DNA of 64,000 nucleotides from Leptodactylus fallax (taxonomy: Eukaryota > Chordata > Amphibia > Anura > Leptodactylidae): assembly GCA_947044405.1 (NCBI GenBank), contig CAMRHE010000011.1, forward strand, positions 5,190,501-5,254,500, in the 5' to 3' direction. The notes below the pieces were generated by a model, which searched no databases, was not told the DNA's origin, and worked only from the letters and a program-made list of their open reading frames with translations. Each line of letters begins with the position of its first letter. Position 1 is the first letter of the stretch. The translations under genes and the position numbers were made by a program. Of this stretch, positions 23,701 through 37,500 are shown one piece after another.

Positions 23701-26700
23701 AGTATTCAGACCCCTTTAAATTTTTCACTCTTTGTTTCATTGCAGCCATTTGCTAAAAGCAAAGAAGTTCATTTTATTTCTCATTAATGTACACTCAGCA
23801 CCCCATCTTGACAGAAAAAAACAGAAATGTAGATATTTTTGCAAATTTATTAAAAATGAAAAACTGAAATATCACATGGTCATAAGTATTCAGACCCTTT
23901 ACTGTGACACTCATATTTAACTCACATGCTGTCCATTTCCTTCTGATCCTCCTTGAGATGGTTCTACTCCTTCATTGGAGTCCAGCTGTGTTTAATTAAA
24001 CTGATTGGACTTGATTAGGAAAGGTACACACCTGTCTATATAAGACCTCACAGCTCACAGTGCATGTCAGAGCAAATGAGAATCATGAGGTCAAAGGAAC
24101 TGCCATAAGTGTTCAGACCATTTGCTCAGTATTGAGTAGAAGGAACCTTTTGAGCTAATACAGCCATGAGTCTTCTTGGGAATGATGTAACAAGTTTTTC
24201 ACATCTGGGAATTGGAGATCCTCTGCCATTCTTACTTGCAGATCCTCTCCAGTTCCGTCAGGTTGGATGGTGAACATTGGTGGACAGCCATTTTCAGGTC
24301 TCTCCAGAGATGCTCAATTGGGTTGAGGTCAGGGCTCTGCCTGGGCCAGTCAAGAATGGTCACAAAGTTGTTCCGAAGCCACTCCTCTGTTATTTTAGCT
24401 GTGTGCTTAGGGTCATTGTCTTGTTGCAAGGTAAACCTTAGGCCCAGTCTGAGGTCCAGAGCACTCTGGAAGAGGTTTTCTTCCAGGATATCTCTGTACT
24501 TGGCAGCATTCATCTTTCCTTCAATTGCAACCAGTCGTCCTGTCTCTGCAGCTGAAAAACACCCCCACCACGTTTCATTGTTGGGATTGTATTGGGTAGG
24601 TGATGAGCAGAGCCTGGTTTTCTCCACACATACCGCTTAGAATTAACACAAAATAGTTCAATCTTCGTCTCATTAGACCAGAGAATCTTATTTCTCATAG
24701 TCTGGGAGTTCTTCATGTGTTTTTTTGGCAAACTCTATGCGGGCTATCATATGTCTTGCACTGAGGAGAGTCTTCCTCTGGGCCACTCTGCCATAAAGCC
24801 TCGACTGGTGGAGGGCTGCAGTGATAGTTGACTTTGTGGAACTTTCTCCCATCTCCCTACTGCATCTCTGGAGCTCAGCCACAGTGATCTTTGGGTTCTT
24901 CTTTAGCTCTCTTACCAAGACTCTTCTCCCACGATTGCTCAGTTTGGCTGGACGGCCAGGTCTAGGAAGAGTTCTTGTCATCCCAAACTTCTTCCATTTA
25001 AGAATTATGGAGGCCACTGTGTTCTTATGAACCTTTAGTGCTGCAGAAATTCTTTTGTAACCTTGGCCAGATCTGTGCCTTGCCACAATTCTGTCTCTGA
25101 GCTTCTTGGGTAGTTCCTTTGACCTCATGATTCTCATTTGCTCTGACATGCACTGTGAGCTGTGAGGTCTTATATAGACAGGTGTGTGCCTTTCCTAATC
25201 AAGTCCAATCAGTTTAATTAAACACAGTTGGACTCCAATGAAGGAGTAGAACCAGCTCAAGGAGGATCAGAAGGAAATGGACAGCATGAATGTTAAATAT
25301 GAGTGTCACAGCAAAGGGTCTGAATACTTTTGACCATGTGATATTTCAGTTTTTCTTTTTTAATAAATTTGCAAAAATATCTACATACATATATATATAT
25401 ATATACACACACAGTACAGACCAAAAGTTTGGACACACCTTCTTATTGCAAGAGTTTTCTGTATTTTCATGACTATAAAAATTGTAGATTCACACTGAAG
25501 GCATCAAAACTATGAATTAACACATGTGGAATTATATACTTAACAAAAAAGTGTGAAACAACTGAAAATATGTCTTATATTCTAGGTTCTTCAAAGTAGC
25601 CACCTTTTGCTTTGATTACTGCTTTGCACACTCTTGGCATTCTCTTGATGAGCTTCAAGAGGTAGTCACCTGAAATGGTTTTCACTTCACAGGTGTGCCC
25701 TGTCAGGTTTAATAAGTGGGATTTCTTGCCTTATAAATGGGGTTGGGACCATCAGTTGTGTTGTTCAGAAGTCAGGTGGATACACAGCTGATAGTCCTAC
25801 TGAATGGAGTGTTAGAATTTGTATTATGGCAACAAAAAAGCAGCTAAGTAAAGAAAAACGAGTGGCCATCATTACTTTAAGAAATGAAGGTCAGGCAGTC
25901 CGAAAAATTGGGAAAACTTTGAAAGTGTCCCCAAGTGCAGTGGCCAAAACCATCAAGCGCTACAAAGAAACTGGCTCACATGAGGACCGCCCCAGGAAAG
26001 GAAGACCAAGAGTCACCTCTGCTGCGGAGGATAAGCTCATCCGAGTCACCAGCCTCAGAAATCGCAGGTTAACAGCAGCTCAGATTAGAGACCAGGTCAA
26101 TGCCACACAGAGTTCTAGCAGCAGACACATCTCTACAACAACTGTTAAGAGGAGACTGTGTGCAGCAGGCCTTCATGGTAAAATAGCTGCTAGGAAACCA
26201 CTGCTAAGGACAGGCAACAAGCAGAAGAGACTTGTTTGGGCTAAAGAACACAAGGAATGGACATTAGACCTGTGGAAATTTGTGCTTTGGTCTGATGAGT
26301 CCAAATTTGAGATCTTTGGTTCCAACCACCGTGTCTTTGTGTGACGCAGAAAAGATGAACGAATGGACTCTACATGCCTGGTTCCCGCCGTGAAGCATGG
26401 AGGAGGAGGTGTGATGGTGTGGGGGTGCTTTGCTGGTGACACTGTTGGGGATTTTTTCAAAATTGAAGGAATACTGAACCAGCATGGTTACCACAGCATC
26501 TTGCAGCGGCATGCTATTCCATCTGGTTTGCGTTTAGTTGGACCATCATTTATTTTTCAACAGGACAATGACCCCAAACACACCTCCAGACTGTGTGAGG
26601 GCTATTTGACCAAGAAGGAGAGTGATGGGGTGCTACGCCAGATGACCTGGCCTCCACAGTCACCAGACCTGAACCCAATCGAGATGGTTTGGGGTGAGCT

Positions 26701-29700
26701 GGACCGCAGAGTGAAGGCAAAAGGGCCAACAAGTGCTAAGCATCTCTGGGAACTACTTCAAGACTGTTGGAAGACCATTTCAGGTGACTACCTCTTGAAG
26801 GTCATCAAGAGAATGCCAAGAGTGTGCAAAGCAGTAATCAAAGCAAAAGGTGGCTACTTTGAAGAACCTAGAATATAAGACATATTTTCAGTTGTTTCAC
26901 ACTTTTTTGTTAAGTATATAATTCCACACGTGTTAATTCATAGCTTTGATGCCTTCAGTGTGAATCTACAATTTTTATAGTCATGAAAATACAGAAAACT
27001 CTTGGAATGAGAAGGTGTGTCCAAACTTTTGGTCTGTACTGTACATACACACACACACACACACACATACACACATTTCTGTTTTTTTTTCTGTCAAGAA
27101 GGGGTGCTGAGTGTACATTAATGAGAAATAAAATGAACTTTTTTGCTTTTAGCAAATGGCTGCAATGAAACAAAGAGTGAAAAATTTAAAGGGGTCTGAA
27201 TTCTTTCCATACCCACTGTACATTACACAAAAGTACAAATGCCCATGATATATTTGTTAAAGGGGTTATCCAATTTCGGGATCTCTGAATGTCTCAGGCC
27301 GCAGACCCACACAGATCTGACATTGATGGCCTATTCTAAGGCTATGTCATGAATTTAAGAAAGTGGATAACCCCTTTAATACAACCATACAATTAAGGTT
27401 AAAGGGAATGTATTATGTATATTTTTTTTTTACTAATTAAAACTAGTTAGCAAATTCCTCCCCTTTAAATGCACACTAGTGCTCCCCTTTAACTTCTTCC
27501 TGACATTTAACTTACATGTATGTCATAACATATGTAGAAAGTACTGGGGAGGTCTCAGGAGCTGAGCTCTCTTCATACATAACAGATGTCATCTGTATTA
27601 TACAGCAAGACACCCAGTGGCAGTTTCTGGCATTGGAACTCTTTTTTAACCTCTCAGATGCTGTGGCCAATTATGACTGTGGCATCTGAACAGTTACACA
27701 GAAGGAGGAATCTCCGTAGGGGGTGCCAATCAGGTGTCATGGCGGCCAGGGCCCAGTGAAGGCCCTCAAGCTTGCCATCTTTGTGCAACCATTTCACCCT
27801 GACTCAGACAGTATGTAATTGAGTGCTGATCAGAGCAATACATTGCAAGTAGAGCAGTGTACTATGCAAGCAATCAACAGATTGCATATTTAAGTCTCCT
27901 GGGGGGCCAAAAAAAAGTTTTTAAAAGCTTTTATTTTAATAATACATATAAAAAATAAAATAAACATATTGGGTATTGGCAAATCATATGACCCACACGG
28001 TGAAAAACAGAAAAAAAAAAAATCAAAATGTCCAAATTGATGTTTTTGGTTACTTTACCTCACAAAAAAACAAAAAGTGATCCCAAAGTCATATGTACCC
28101 CAAAATATTGTCAATAAAAGCTACCGCTAAAAAAAGTAACAAAATTAAGACAGTTATAGTTGTCAGAATATAGCAATACCAAGCAAAAAAATAAATATAT
28201 TTTTTTAATAGATATTTGGCATCCTTGTAAGCGTACTAACCCGCAGAGGAAGGATAGCAGGCAACATTTTAATGTTCAGTGATCACAATTAACAATGAAA
28301 CCCAAAAAACAAATATTGGAATTGTGTTTTTTTATTCCTGTTCACCCTACAAGTAATTTTTTTACTGTTAGACAATACATTAAATAGAGCATTAAATAGT
28401 GTCATTAAAAATTACAACTTGTACTGCAGAAAACAGTCATATGGCTTTTAGATCGGAAATAAAGTTATGGGTTTTTGAAGACGAAAAAAATAAAAAAAAA
28501 TATTGGTTATGTGATGATAACATTTAAAAAAAATATGAAAATGTTTGAGAAAGCCTACATTTTCTAATATATTATTAGTTATGACTTTTTGAAAACAGGA
28601 TGGAAAAAATTAAATCGATGTGATGATTGATGACATGTCAAAAAATGTAAAACTGTTTCGCATATTGTCAAGGGGCAGAATGGGATAATAGTTATATGGC
28701 GTACACATACATACAGTATACATTTGCTATTTAGTTATTTTTGCTGCTGATCTAGCTAAAAGAGTTAGCATTCCTGTTAAATTCAACTTTTTTCTAAATA
28801 CACCGTAACTAGTCTTGTGCCTCATGAGAATACCTGTGTGTGAAAAGAATTATTTCGCTGACCTTCAATCTGAAATGACAAGCAGAAGCACTGACATGAA
28901 TTCCTCCCAGGCACAATCTTTCTTACGCAGCACTATTTCACCTGTACAGCTAGCTGAGAGATGCATCACCACATTATTATTCTTCAGCACTACTTCTTCC
29001 TTGTGTGTCAAATGGGCAGATGTCTCAGCAATATCAATGAGATATCTATCATCAAATCCCTTCTAGTCTCTGGCTCAAGTCACAAAGATAGATATGTACA
29101 GATGTAGCAAAGTTTAACACTAAAAATAATATGTTAACTAAACTATGGCACATAATGTTAACTCAATTATTTTAACAGAATTCAATAGATTTTGTTATCT
29201 TCTGTGACAAGATAACATTGTGCATCACATTATCATTGTAATGTTAAACTTCTGTGTACCAGGCTTTACTCTGAAGTCATATTACTGTGTAAAAACAGCA
29301 GTGCATAGATTTGATATATTTTGGGAGAAGTTGCTGTTTTACTCATGTAGTATATTTCAGTAATTAGTGACAGATTACACAGGACAAAGACTGAATACAA
29401 CAGAATAAAACAGCCAAAATCAAGCATAATTACTACAGAATCAATAACAATTAACTAATAAAAAACCCTTACCTGGCATGAAAACCAATACTTGAGCCAC
29501 TTTGCTCATTCTGAGGAATTCCCATGGTGACTGCAGGAAAATCTGACCAACAGACCAGGTAGTATTTCCTAAAAACAATATTGAATATGGGCAATGTTTT
29601 TTTGGGTAATTTGGACATAGTTTTGTCTTTCACGTTATCAGACAATACTGTTTTTCTAGCTAAAATCAGATACTTATACATACAATAATAATACTTTACA

Positions 29701-32700
29701 GAAGCCACAAGGACCATAGGAACTTGTATTCTGGACATGACTCATTGAAACCTATGGGAAAGTGTTTTGCACTTGTTCTGTAATCTGTGCTGAGGTCACT
29801 GTGCAGGGAGGGGGGTAAGGTGAGCTGTCCAATCACCTATTGCCATTGATGGATCCAGTGATATCTGCTTCCAGTTGTATAACCGAACTGTTACCTTTTG
29901 TTGTAATTCTACATGTGATGTAGTTGTAATCACTGCAGAACTGGAGGCTCAGTGACCAGAGGGAAAATTATTTTTAATATAGTGACATGAAAAAAATAAT
30001 GTTTTTATAATATGTTTAACATAAAAACTTGATTTAAATAGAAGGTGTTGTCAAAAAATTACCTATATTTTTAATCAAGTTTTATGTTAAACATATTTTA
30101 GAACAATTTTTGGTGAGCTTTTTGTTTTTTTTCGGTTATAATTCTGCAGTTCTGACACTGATCACTGGGCCAAATAATATGCCGAGACTTTCCGTTTTCT
30201 GTAGGAGATTTCTTCTTATCAACACAATGATGATCACAGCTATCATGTATGTTTAGATAAGACTCAGAATCCACCAGTCACAAAAGGTGATTTCACAGTT
30301 TATCTACTCCCCTCTCTGTGCAGTGACCTCTGCAGAGGTCACATATAATGCTTAGAATACACTCTTATATATAAGTCAAAAAGGTCTGCTCCAGACCAGT
30401 GTGTCTATGACCCATGCTCTATCTCCAGGAGACAAGAGATAAAACTATTTTAGGCTTAGTGGCAAGAGTTGGAGATGCAAGATTTTTAGGATTGATTTAA
30501 ATATAGGTAATACCATGGAAAATTAGAAACAACATCACTATACACTTATGCGCACTGACACACACAAACACAAATGAGTACAACCCAACGGAATTCTTAG
30601 AAGCAAAGCTAAAAAATTTAGACTACAAAATTCTAATTAACAAGAATTCAACCAAATTATTTATTAAACTAGTGTTCAGCAGACAGTTGACTATAAAAGG
30701 GTGTTACTTAAAGAAAACCCTTTACCATTTCAGGCTGTCAGCAATGGCACCACATGGAAGAGAAAGGTCGCAATTTCTGTACACAAGAAAGGCGAAGGCT
30801 ACAAAAAGATCATCAAAGATTTACAATCAGAGTTCTGTAGCAAAAGTGATTGAGAAATTTAAGAAAGATGGAACTGCAACCATCTCATCGTCCATGCCAT
30901 CCATGGAAGCTAACACCTAAATAGGAGTGTCTTATAATTAAAAGGGTTGAAGAAAATGGCCATGCAAGTTCACTGCAGTTAGGCAAAGTAGTAGAAAACC
31001 AAACTGGGGCGAGTGTTTTCCATGACATAATACGACCTACACTGCAGAGGAATGACATGCATGAGTGTCATCCATGAAGGAAGCCGCTCTTAAATCACAT
31101 GCACAAAAAAGCCCAACCCATGCTGAAAAAGATGAAGACTACTGGGACTGGAGTAACTACTGGAGTGACAAGACCAAGACAAATGCTTTTGGAACTGATG
31201 GCTTGAAAACTATATGGCATTACAATGTGAGGAGTACAAAAAAAAAAATGGATGGTGCCTACAGTGAAATATTGTGGTGGCAGTGTCCTTATGTGGGGCT
31301 ACACAAGTGCTGCTGGTGTTGGGAAGCTGCATTTCATTGATGGTATCATGAATTCACAGATGTACAGCTGTATTGAAAGAGAAGATGTTACCATCACTCC
31401 ATCACCTTGGCTGTCATGCACGTTAGCAACAGGACAGTGACCCAAAACACACATCTAAGGCCACTGTTGAATTTCTGAAGATGACCAGGGTGAAAGTGAT
31501 TCAGTGGCCAAGTATGTGTTCTGATTTGAAGAATGGAAAAAGATGCTGCAATATGTCACCAACTTGTTCATTCCATGCCTAGAAAACCTGGTGTGGTCAC
31601 TAAAGATCATGGAGGTCATACAAACTAACTAATGTCTGTAAAATTGAAGATTTTGTTATCTAAGTTACATTATTAATCTTGCTTTCATGTTATGGGTTAA
31701 ACAAATGTTCTATGAAACAGTAAAAATTTTGGAAATTGTTCTTTTCTTCCGTGAGATATTGAATAAAATCCTACTTTTCAAAGGGCGTGTACTCATTTAT
31801 GCCAAGTATGTAAATACCCACACTATACTCAATATTATCATCTCAGTCACACAATCATGCAACAATGACACCACATCCATGCAGGCAACATATCTTATAC
31901 AAGTATTCCAGTACCTAGCTTGAATGACAGGTCAGTGATTGCGCCAAGTCCAAGGTTGGATTCTGTCAAGTTATTAAATGTCAAGGCTTCTTGGCTTTCC
32001 CATCCATCAGATATAATAACACTGAAATGGTTCAATACAGCCCGACTCACGGCTGTTGAGAAGTCATCCCATGTTGTGTGTTTGAGAATGCGCAGGTAGC
32101 AGATGCCTTCACTCTCAAAATCACTTGGGCTGTCGCTTATAAGAATATTATCATCCAGAAAAATTTTAACAGGAATCTTGAGTCCATCTGCAAATACATT
32201 TACATCCACTGCAATTACTGTCTATCATTTTCAATGTGTTGCACTGATTTGTGACAAAAGTATTGCAACTAATAAGATCGGTTTCAAGAATTTGTGGATA
32301 TTCAGTTAACCTATGAAGTGTAAAGGGTTATGGTACATATATATGTATCATGAAATTAAATATGGAAAAGCTAGATTGTTACCAAGCATTTGTCTCCTCC
32401 TCTGTTGTCAGCACAGTATCAGTAATACTTTAGTAACCTAGATGGAATTATTCTAGCTGTTTGGTTACTAGGGAACAACTGCCTACCAACCATAGTCTTT
32501 TCTAAGGAGTTATTAAGCAACATGTTCTAGGAATCAATATTACATTAATATCGTCTTCCAGTCAAGTCAGAATTGCCAGTGAAACTTGAAAAGGGGTGAC
32601 AAGGCTCTGCATGACCTAACCATACAACAGACTGTAAGATATAGGTGTATTAAAGAATTATTATTTTTATTAAGAAAGGAATGCAAGTTATGTGTCTACT

Positions 32701-34537
32701 GGTGAATTTTCTAATAGTTATGGCTTTTTTCATTCATGGGTGTACTTAGGAGATTGTTCCTTTGTGTAACTGTCTGTGCTTTGTCTCAGTGTTTCCTGTG
32801 TACAGTAATATAATGTGCAATCCACAGCCCAGGCTACAGTGGTCAAACAAGTCTCAGGTACTAATTCAATTGTGGCCACTCTAATTAGCAAGTCAGACGT
32901 GCTGAGTGTAGCAGACATTGCTACTCTGAATCATCTGAGAGCATTGCTGATCAAAGATCTAGATCAGGGGTGTCAAACTCATTTTCTCCGGGGGCCACTT
33001 CAGCCTCACGGGGTACCTTGAAGGGCCAAGATTATTTTACACATGTATAAAAGTAACTTCTCCTTAACAGTTAAGCGAGCTTTTAAGGAGTAGTTACATT
33101 TGTACATTACTACTGTTACAATCAGCCCTTTGAGGTCAACCAGGAAGAACATAATGTATTGTTAAAACCTAAGACATTGACATGTTACATACTATCCTCA
33201 TCCTTTTCTGAATATATCAAAAATTAAGCACTATACAAATACTGTTTACCCCTGCAAACGGTATTATGCTCTATAGTTGCCTCTGCACACGGTATTATGC
33301 CCCACAGTGGCCCCTGCACACGGTATTATGCTCCATAGTTGCCCCTGCACACGGTATTATGCTCAATAGTTGCCCCTGCACACGCTATTATGCTCAATAG
33401 TTGCCCCTGCACACGGTATTATGCTCAATAGTTGCCCCTGCACACGGTATTATGCTCCATAGTGGCCCCTGCACACGGTATTATGCTCCATAGTGGCCCC
33501 TGCACACTGTATTATGCTCCATAGTGGCCACTGCACACGGTATTATGCTCAATAGTGGCCCCTGCAAACGTTATTATGCTCCATAGTGGCCCCTGCACAC
33601 ATTATTATGCTCCATAGTGGCCCCTGCACACGTTATTATGCTCCATAGTGGCCCCTGCACACGTTATTATGCTCCATAGTGGCCCCTGCACACGTTATTA
33701 TGCTCCATAGTGGCCCCTGCACACGTTATTATGCTCCTTAGTGGTCCCTGAAATCGGTATTATGCTCCTTAGTGGCCCCTGCATTGGTATTATGCCCCAT
33801 AGTGGCCCCTGCACACGGTATTATGTCCCATAGTGACCCCCCACCCATGAACTATTATTATACTCTGGGGTCTTTTCAGACCCCAGAGTATAATGATCGG
33901 AGACCCAGGTGGTGACAAACATAAAACCAGTGTTACTTACCTGGGCTCCGGTGCGCTCCCTGCATTCGGCCTTCTTCAATGTCGCACAGAACGGCGTCGC
34001 GACATAATGACATCGGCCCGGCTCACGTGACGCCTGGGACGTCACCAAAGAAGGCCGAAGACGGCTGGGAGCAACATCGGATCGCCGGAGAGGTGAGTAA
34101 CTCTGGTTTTTATGTTTATCACCTCCCCTGGGTCTCCGATTATTATACTCCGGGGTCTGAAAAGACTCCGGAGTATAATAATAGTAGTATTTGATGGGGT
34201 TCGCCGGCCGCGGCCTCACTTACCATCCCCGCTCCTGCACACAGCCGCTTCTGCGTCCCATAGCAGAAGGGGAAGCGGGGGCGGCCACGACCAGCAGCGG
34301 GGATCGATAAGTAAATAGGCCGTTACGTGCTGGGGATACTCCAGCAGGCAACGGCCTATTTATATATATAAAAAACTTATCTTTACCTACCTCTGATGTC
34401 TTGATGCAGCCGCGGCCTCCTCCTCTTCTTGTCCCCGACGTCTGTGTGTCAGCGTAGGAGGCGCGATGACGTCATTGTATCGCCGCCTGCGCTGACATGC
34501 AGAGGTCTTGTAAACCAGCCCAGGACAGGTATCGCGC

Positions 34538-34573
<36 letters not shown>

Positions 34574-37500
34574 CGGCCTGTCCTGGGCTGGTTTACATTA
34601 CATAGACAATAAAAAATGCCGCGGCCCTGCGGGCCAGATAAGTGCCGGGCCGGATAACAGAAGGCAGGGGGGCCGGATTCGGCCCGCGGGCCTTGTGTTT
34701 GACACCTGTGATCTAGATTTTGAACAAAGCAAAAATTATGACATCACAGGTGGGAGGATGCAGGAAGTGAGCAGAGCTGCGGGTCCATTAATGTGAGGAG
34801 GTTCTGTCCATCTACTTCTGGCTGTGCTCCCCAGCCCCACTTTAAAACAGGTCTGTATGTTATTTCCATTTTATTTTACATTGTTTGAACGTATATGTAT
34901 TTTTTGTTCCATCTTGTTTGTTAAACACTATATTTTTTATGTATATTAAATCTAAAATTTAATAAGATTGTCCTCGGCTCTAAATATCCCCGCAAGTTCA
35001 AATATAGTAAACATTGCTTAGGCTTGTTACCTTTTTGTGTGCGGTTTGTGAGTGGTTTAGGTATATTGGTGTCTCACCTACCATAAGTGGTGAGTGGTGG
35101 CTGTTATTTGTGTTGATGTGTGATTGTAGGGGTCGCTTCACTGCTATGTAGCCTAGGGTGATAGGTGAGATGGACAGGAGTGTGGAAGCAGAGTTCTCCC
35201 TTTTTATGATAAGTGGATATATTTTGTGTGAGGGCTCGATCTGTGACATCTGAAATAGAGAGAACTAGTGACGTCAACTGCAATAATGCCTGGATTTTGA
35301 GACTTTGAGCACCTTTTAAGAGGTATTCTCTTGACTTAAAGGGGTATTCCCACCAACATAACCATTTTTAAATTTGTAGATAATTAAAAGTTAAACATTT
35401 TTGCAAGTATAAGTAATTAAATATTTTGCAGAGTTTTAAAGATTTTCTCTAAATATCTTGTGGCCACAGTCTTGTTGTCTTGATTGGTTGCCAATGGATA
35501 CGACCATGAATGCAGGATCTTTCTAAGGTCATAAAATCAGCTATGATTTGCTTATTGTGGTCGGGATATCTTCTCATACATGTAGTGTCCCTGCCTGATA
35601 ACCCAGCTACAATAAGAAAATCATGGCTGGGTTTTTGACAAGTCCCAGACCATAGAAAGTTTCTGCATTTGTGGTCGTATCCATTGGCAACCAATCAAGA
35701 CAACAGACTGTCACCACTAAGATAGTTAGAGAAAATCTTTAAAACTCTGCAGAATTTTTAACTACTTATATTTGCAAAAATATTTAACTTTTAATTATCT
35801 ACAAATATAGCTATGGTTATGATCATGGGAATACCCCTTTAATGTTATGGCATATCTGTAGGATATGCTATAATATTCTGATCTGTGGGAGTCCCTTATA
35901 TGTTTTCTCCTGCACAGTAGTACTCCTGTGCACTCTCTGGACAGGGGATCACAATACAGCTGAAGGGAGACCCTGAGAAGTAGCTAATATTGTGGCCCAC
36001 ACATTCTAAGGACTGATAGAGACCTTGGCAGTGGCACAGTCTCACCAGTAAGTAAGTGATGGTATATTCTAGGGATGTGCTATAATTTACTATGATCTCA
36101 AACCCCATTTAACAATAAACATATTATGAACATGAATATGACAAGATTTAATATATTTTCTGACTACCAGGCACACATAAGAAGCCACTTTGATCTCCCC
36201 CAAAATGGGCGTACACAGGGAAAAGAGACTCAAGTAATAATATTCAGTCATGCAAAAATTGTAGTGTCAGGAATAAGAGGTATAGCACACAATATCTCTA
36301 TCCACAGCATAGTATATTATACGCTACACCCTTACAACAAATGCATTTGTGTCTGTACAAAGGGTGCAGATTTAGTAGAAGATGCCATTACGTAAAATAT
36401 TACAACCCCTGATCAAATAGTATTAGGATTTTAAATGCAGATGATATTATATTGCTTAGATGATTTCTGAAATTGTGTCTTGTGAAGATAAATAGATGTA
36501 ACGTGATAATCTTTCTTCACAGACTGTAATAGGATTATGCGGTAAGGCTTTCTGACTATGTGTGATCTATGCAGCTTAAATGTTGAGCCACCAGAATAAC
36601 ATGACAAATAAAGAGTAAAGTTCACTCACTAAGATTCTCCAGGAGTTGTTTGCAGTCATCTGTTGCCACATCATGTACTGTCCTGTTACAATTATCTTTC
36701 TTTTCTGGCTCCAGCCCAGAATGACTGCATAGGATTTCTAAGCAATCCTGAAAAAAATCAGATTAGTTTGAAGAGGATTAGGGACAAAACATATCAAAGG
36801 CAGATAAACTTATCAATATAATTTATTTTACTATATTAAATATAGTTAGCAGCTGGGAAAACGTTCACATAACAGGTTGAATATGACACTTATGTGACAT
36901 TTTCTTTGTGTTGCCAAGCCCCATGATGTTTAAGTTACCCACTTGACTCCATTGAAGTTCTCCTGCCACTATAGCAGCACTATAGCAGTACTATCGCCAG
37001 TCATCTTCAGACTGAACTGTATCACCTTCTAATGGATGTAACTGCAGAATGGAAGTTAATGGAACTTAATGTCTTAGTCAAGTCAAAGGCTCTATAAATG
37101 GAAACCATGACAGACTGCACAAAAGATACTTATGATGGGGACTGTTGGTTTCCATTGCTTTGACAGAAATGATAGTGCGGCATGGAACCTGTGATAAAGA
37201 CTCCTATATGTGTTAACATATGCTTAATGTTTTAAGGCAGCCACACACCTAAGACAGCTGTTGTCCAAACACTTGTCCTGCTGACAACTATTGAGCACAA
37301 CATCTTGTACACTTGCATTCTTAGCTCAGTCAAGTGTGCAAGTATGCCATACCAGACATCTTTTGCAGCAGCTTATCCTCCATAAGAACAAAGGATCTGA
37401 CATGTTGAAATCCAACATGACTAATCCTTTTTTGCTTGACAAGATGGTGGCCAGTATTGTTTAAATCCAAACGTTTGGTTGACATCTGACTAATATGCAT

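Larger units (their letters stand above)
23687..27218 (-). mobile_element. Tc1-like DD34E element with long IRs, interrupted
   Basis: TA-flanked ends CAGTAGGTACGGAAAG and CTTTCCATACCCACTG. The terminal inverted repeats are unusually long, about 400 bp. They extend from the tip through CAAATGGCTGCAATGAAAC and TAATTAAACACAGCTGGAC into the first codons of the transposase. The right IR is split at a TA-rich tract by the element at 25412-27041. Without that insert it would be about 1.9 kb. Confidence 0.9.

Noticed and set aside
31895..32209. Start Met at 32209 as gene start
   Set aside because: The codons upstream of the acceptor at 32188 are intron; the exon continues the CTTNBP2 frame from 36630.
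33243..33840. Regular repeats resembling a CRISPR array
   Set aside because: Units are contiguous 31-bp minisatellite repeats without unique spacers, inside a hAT in vertebrate DNA.
33821..34219. 132-codon minus-strand and overlapping plus-strand frames
   Set aside because: Lie in the palindromic hairpin and GC-rich interior of the hAT; both strands open because of composition.
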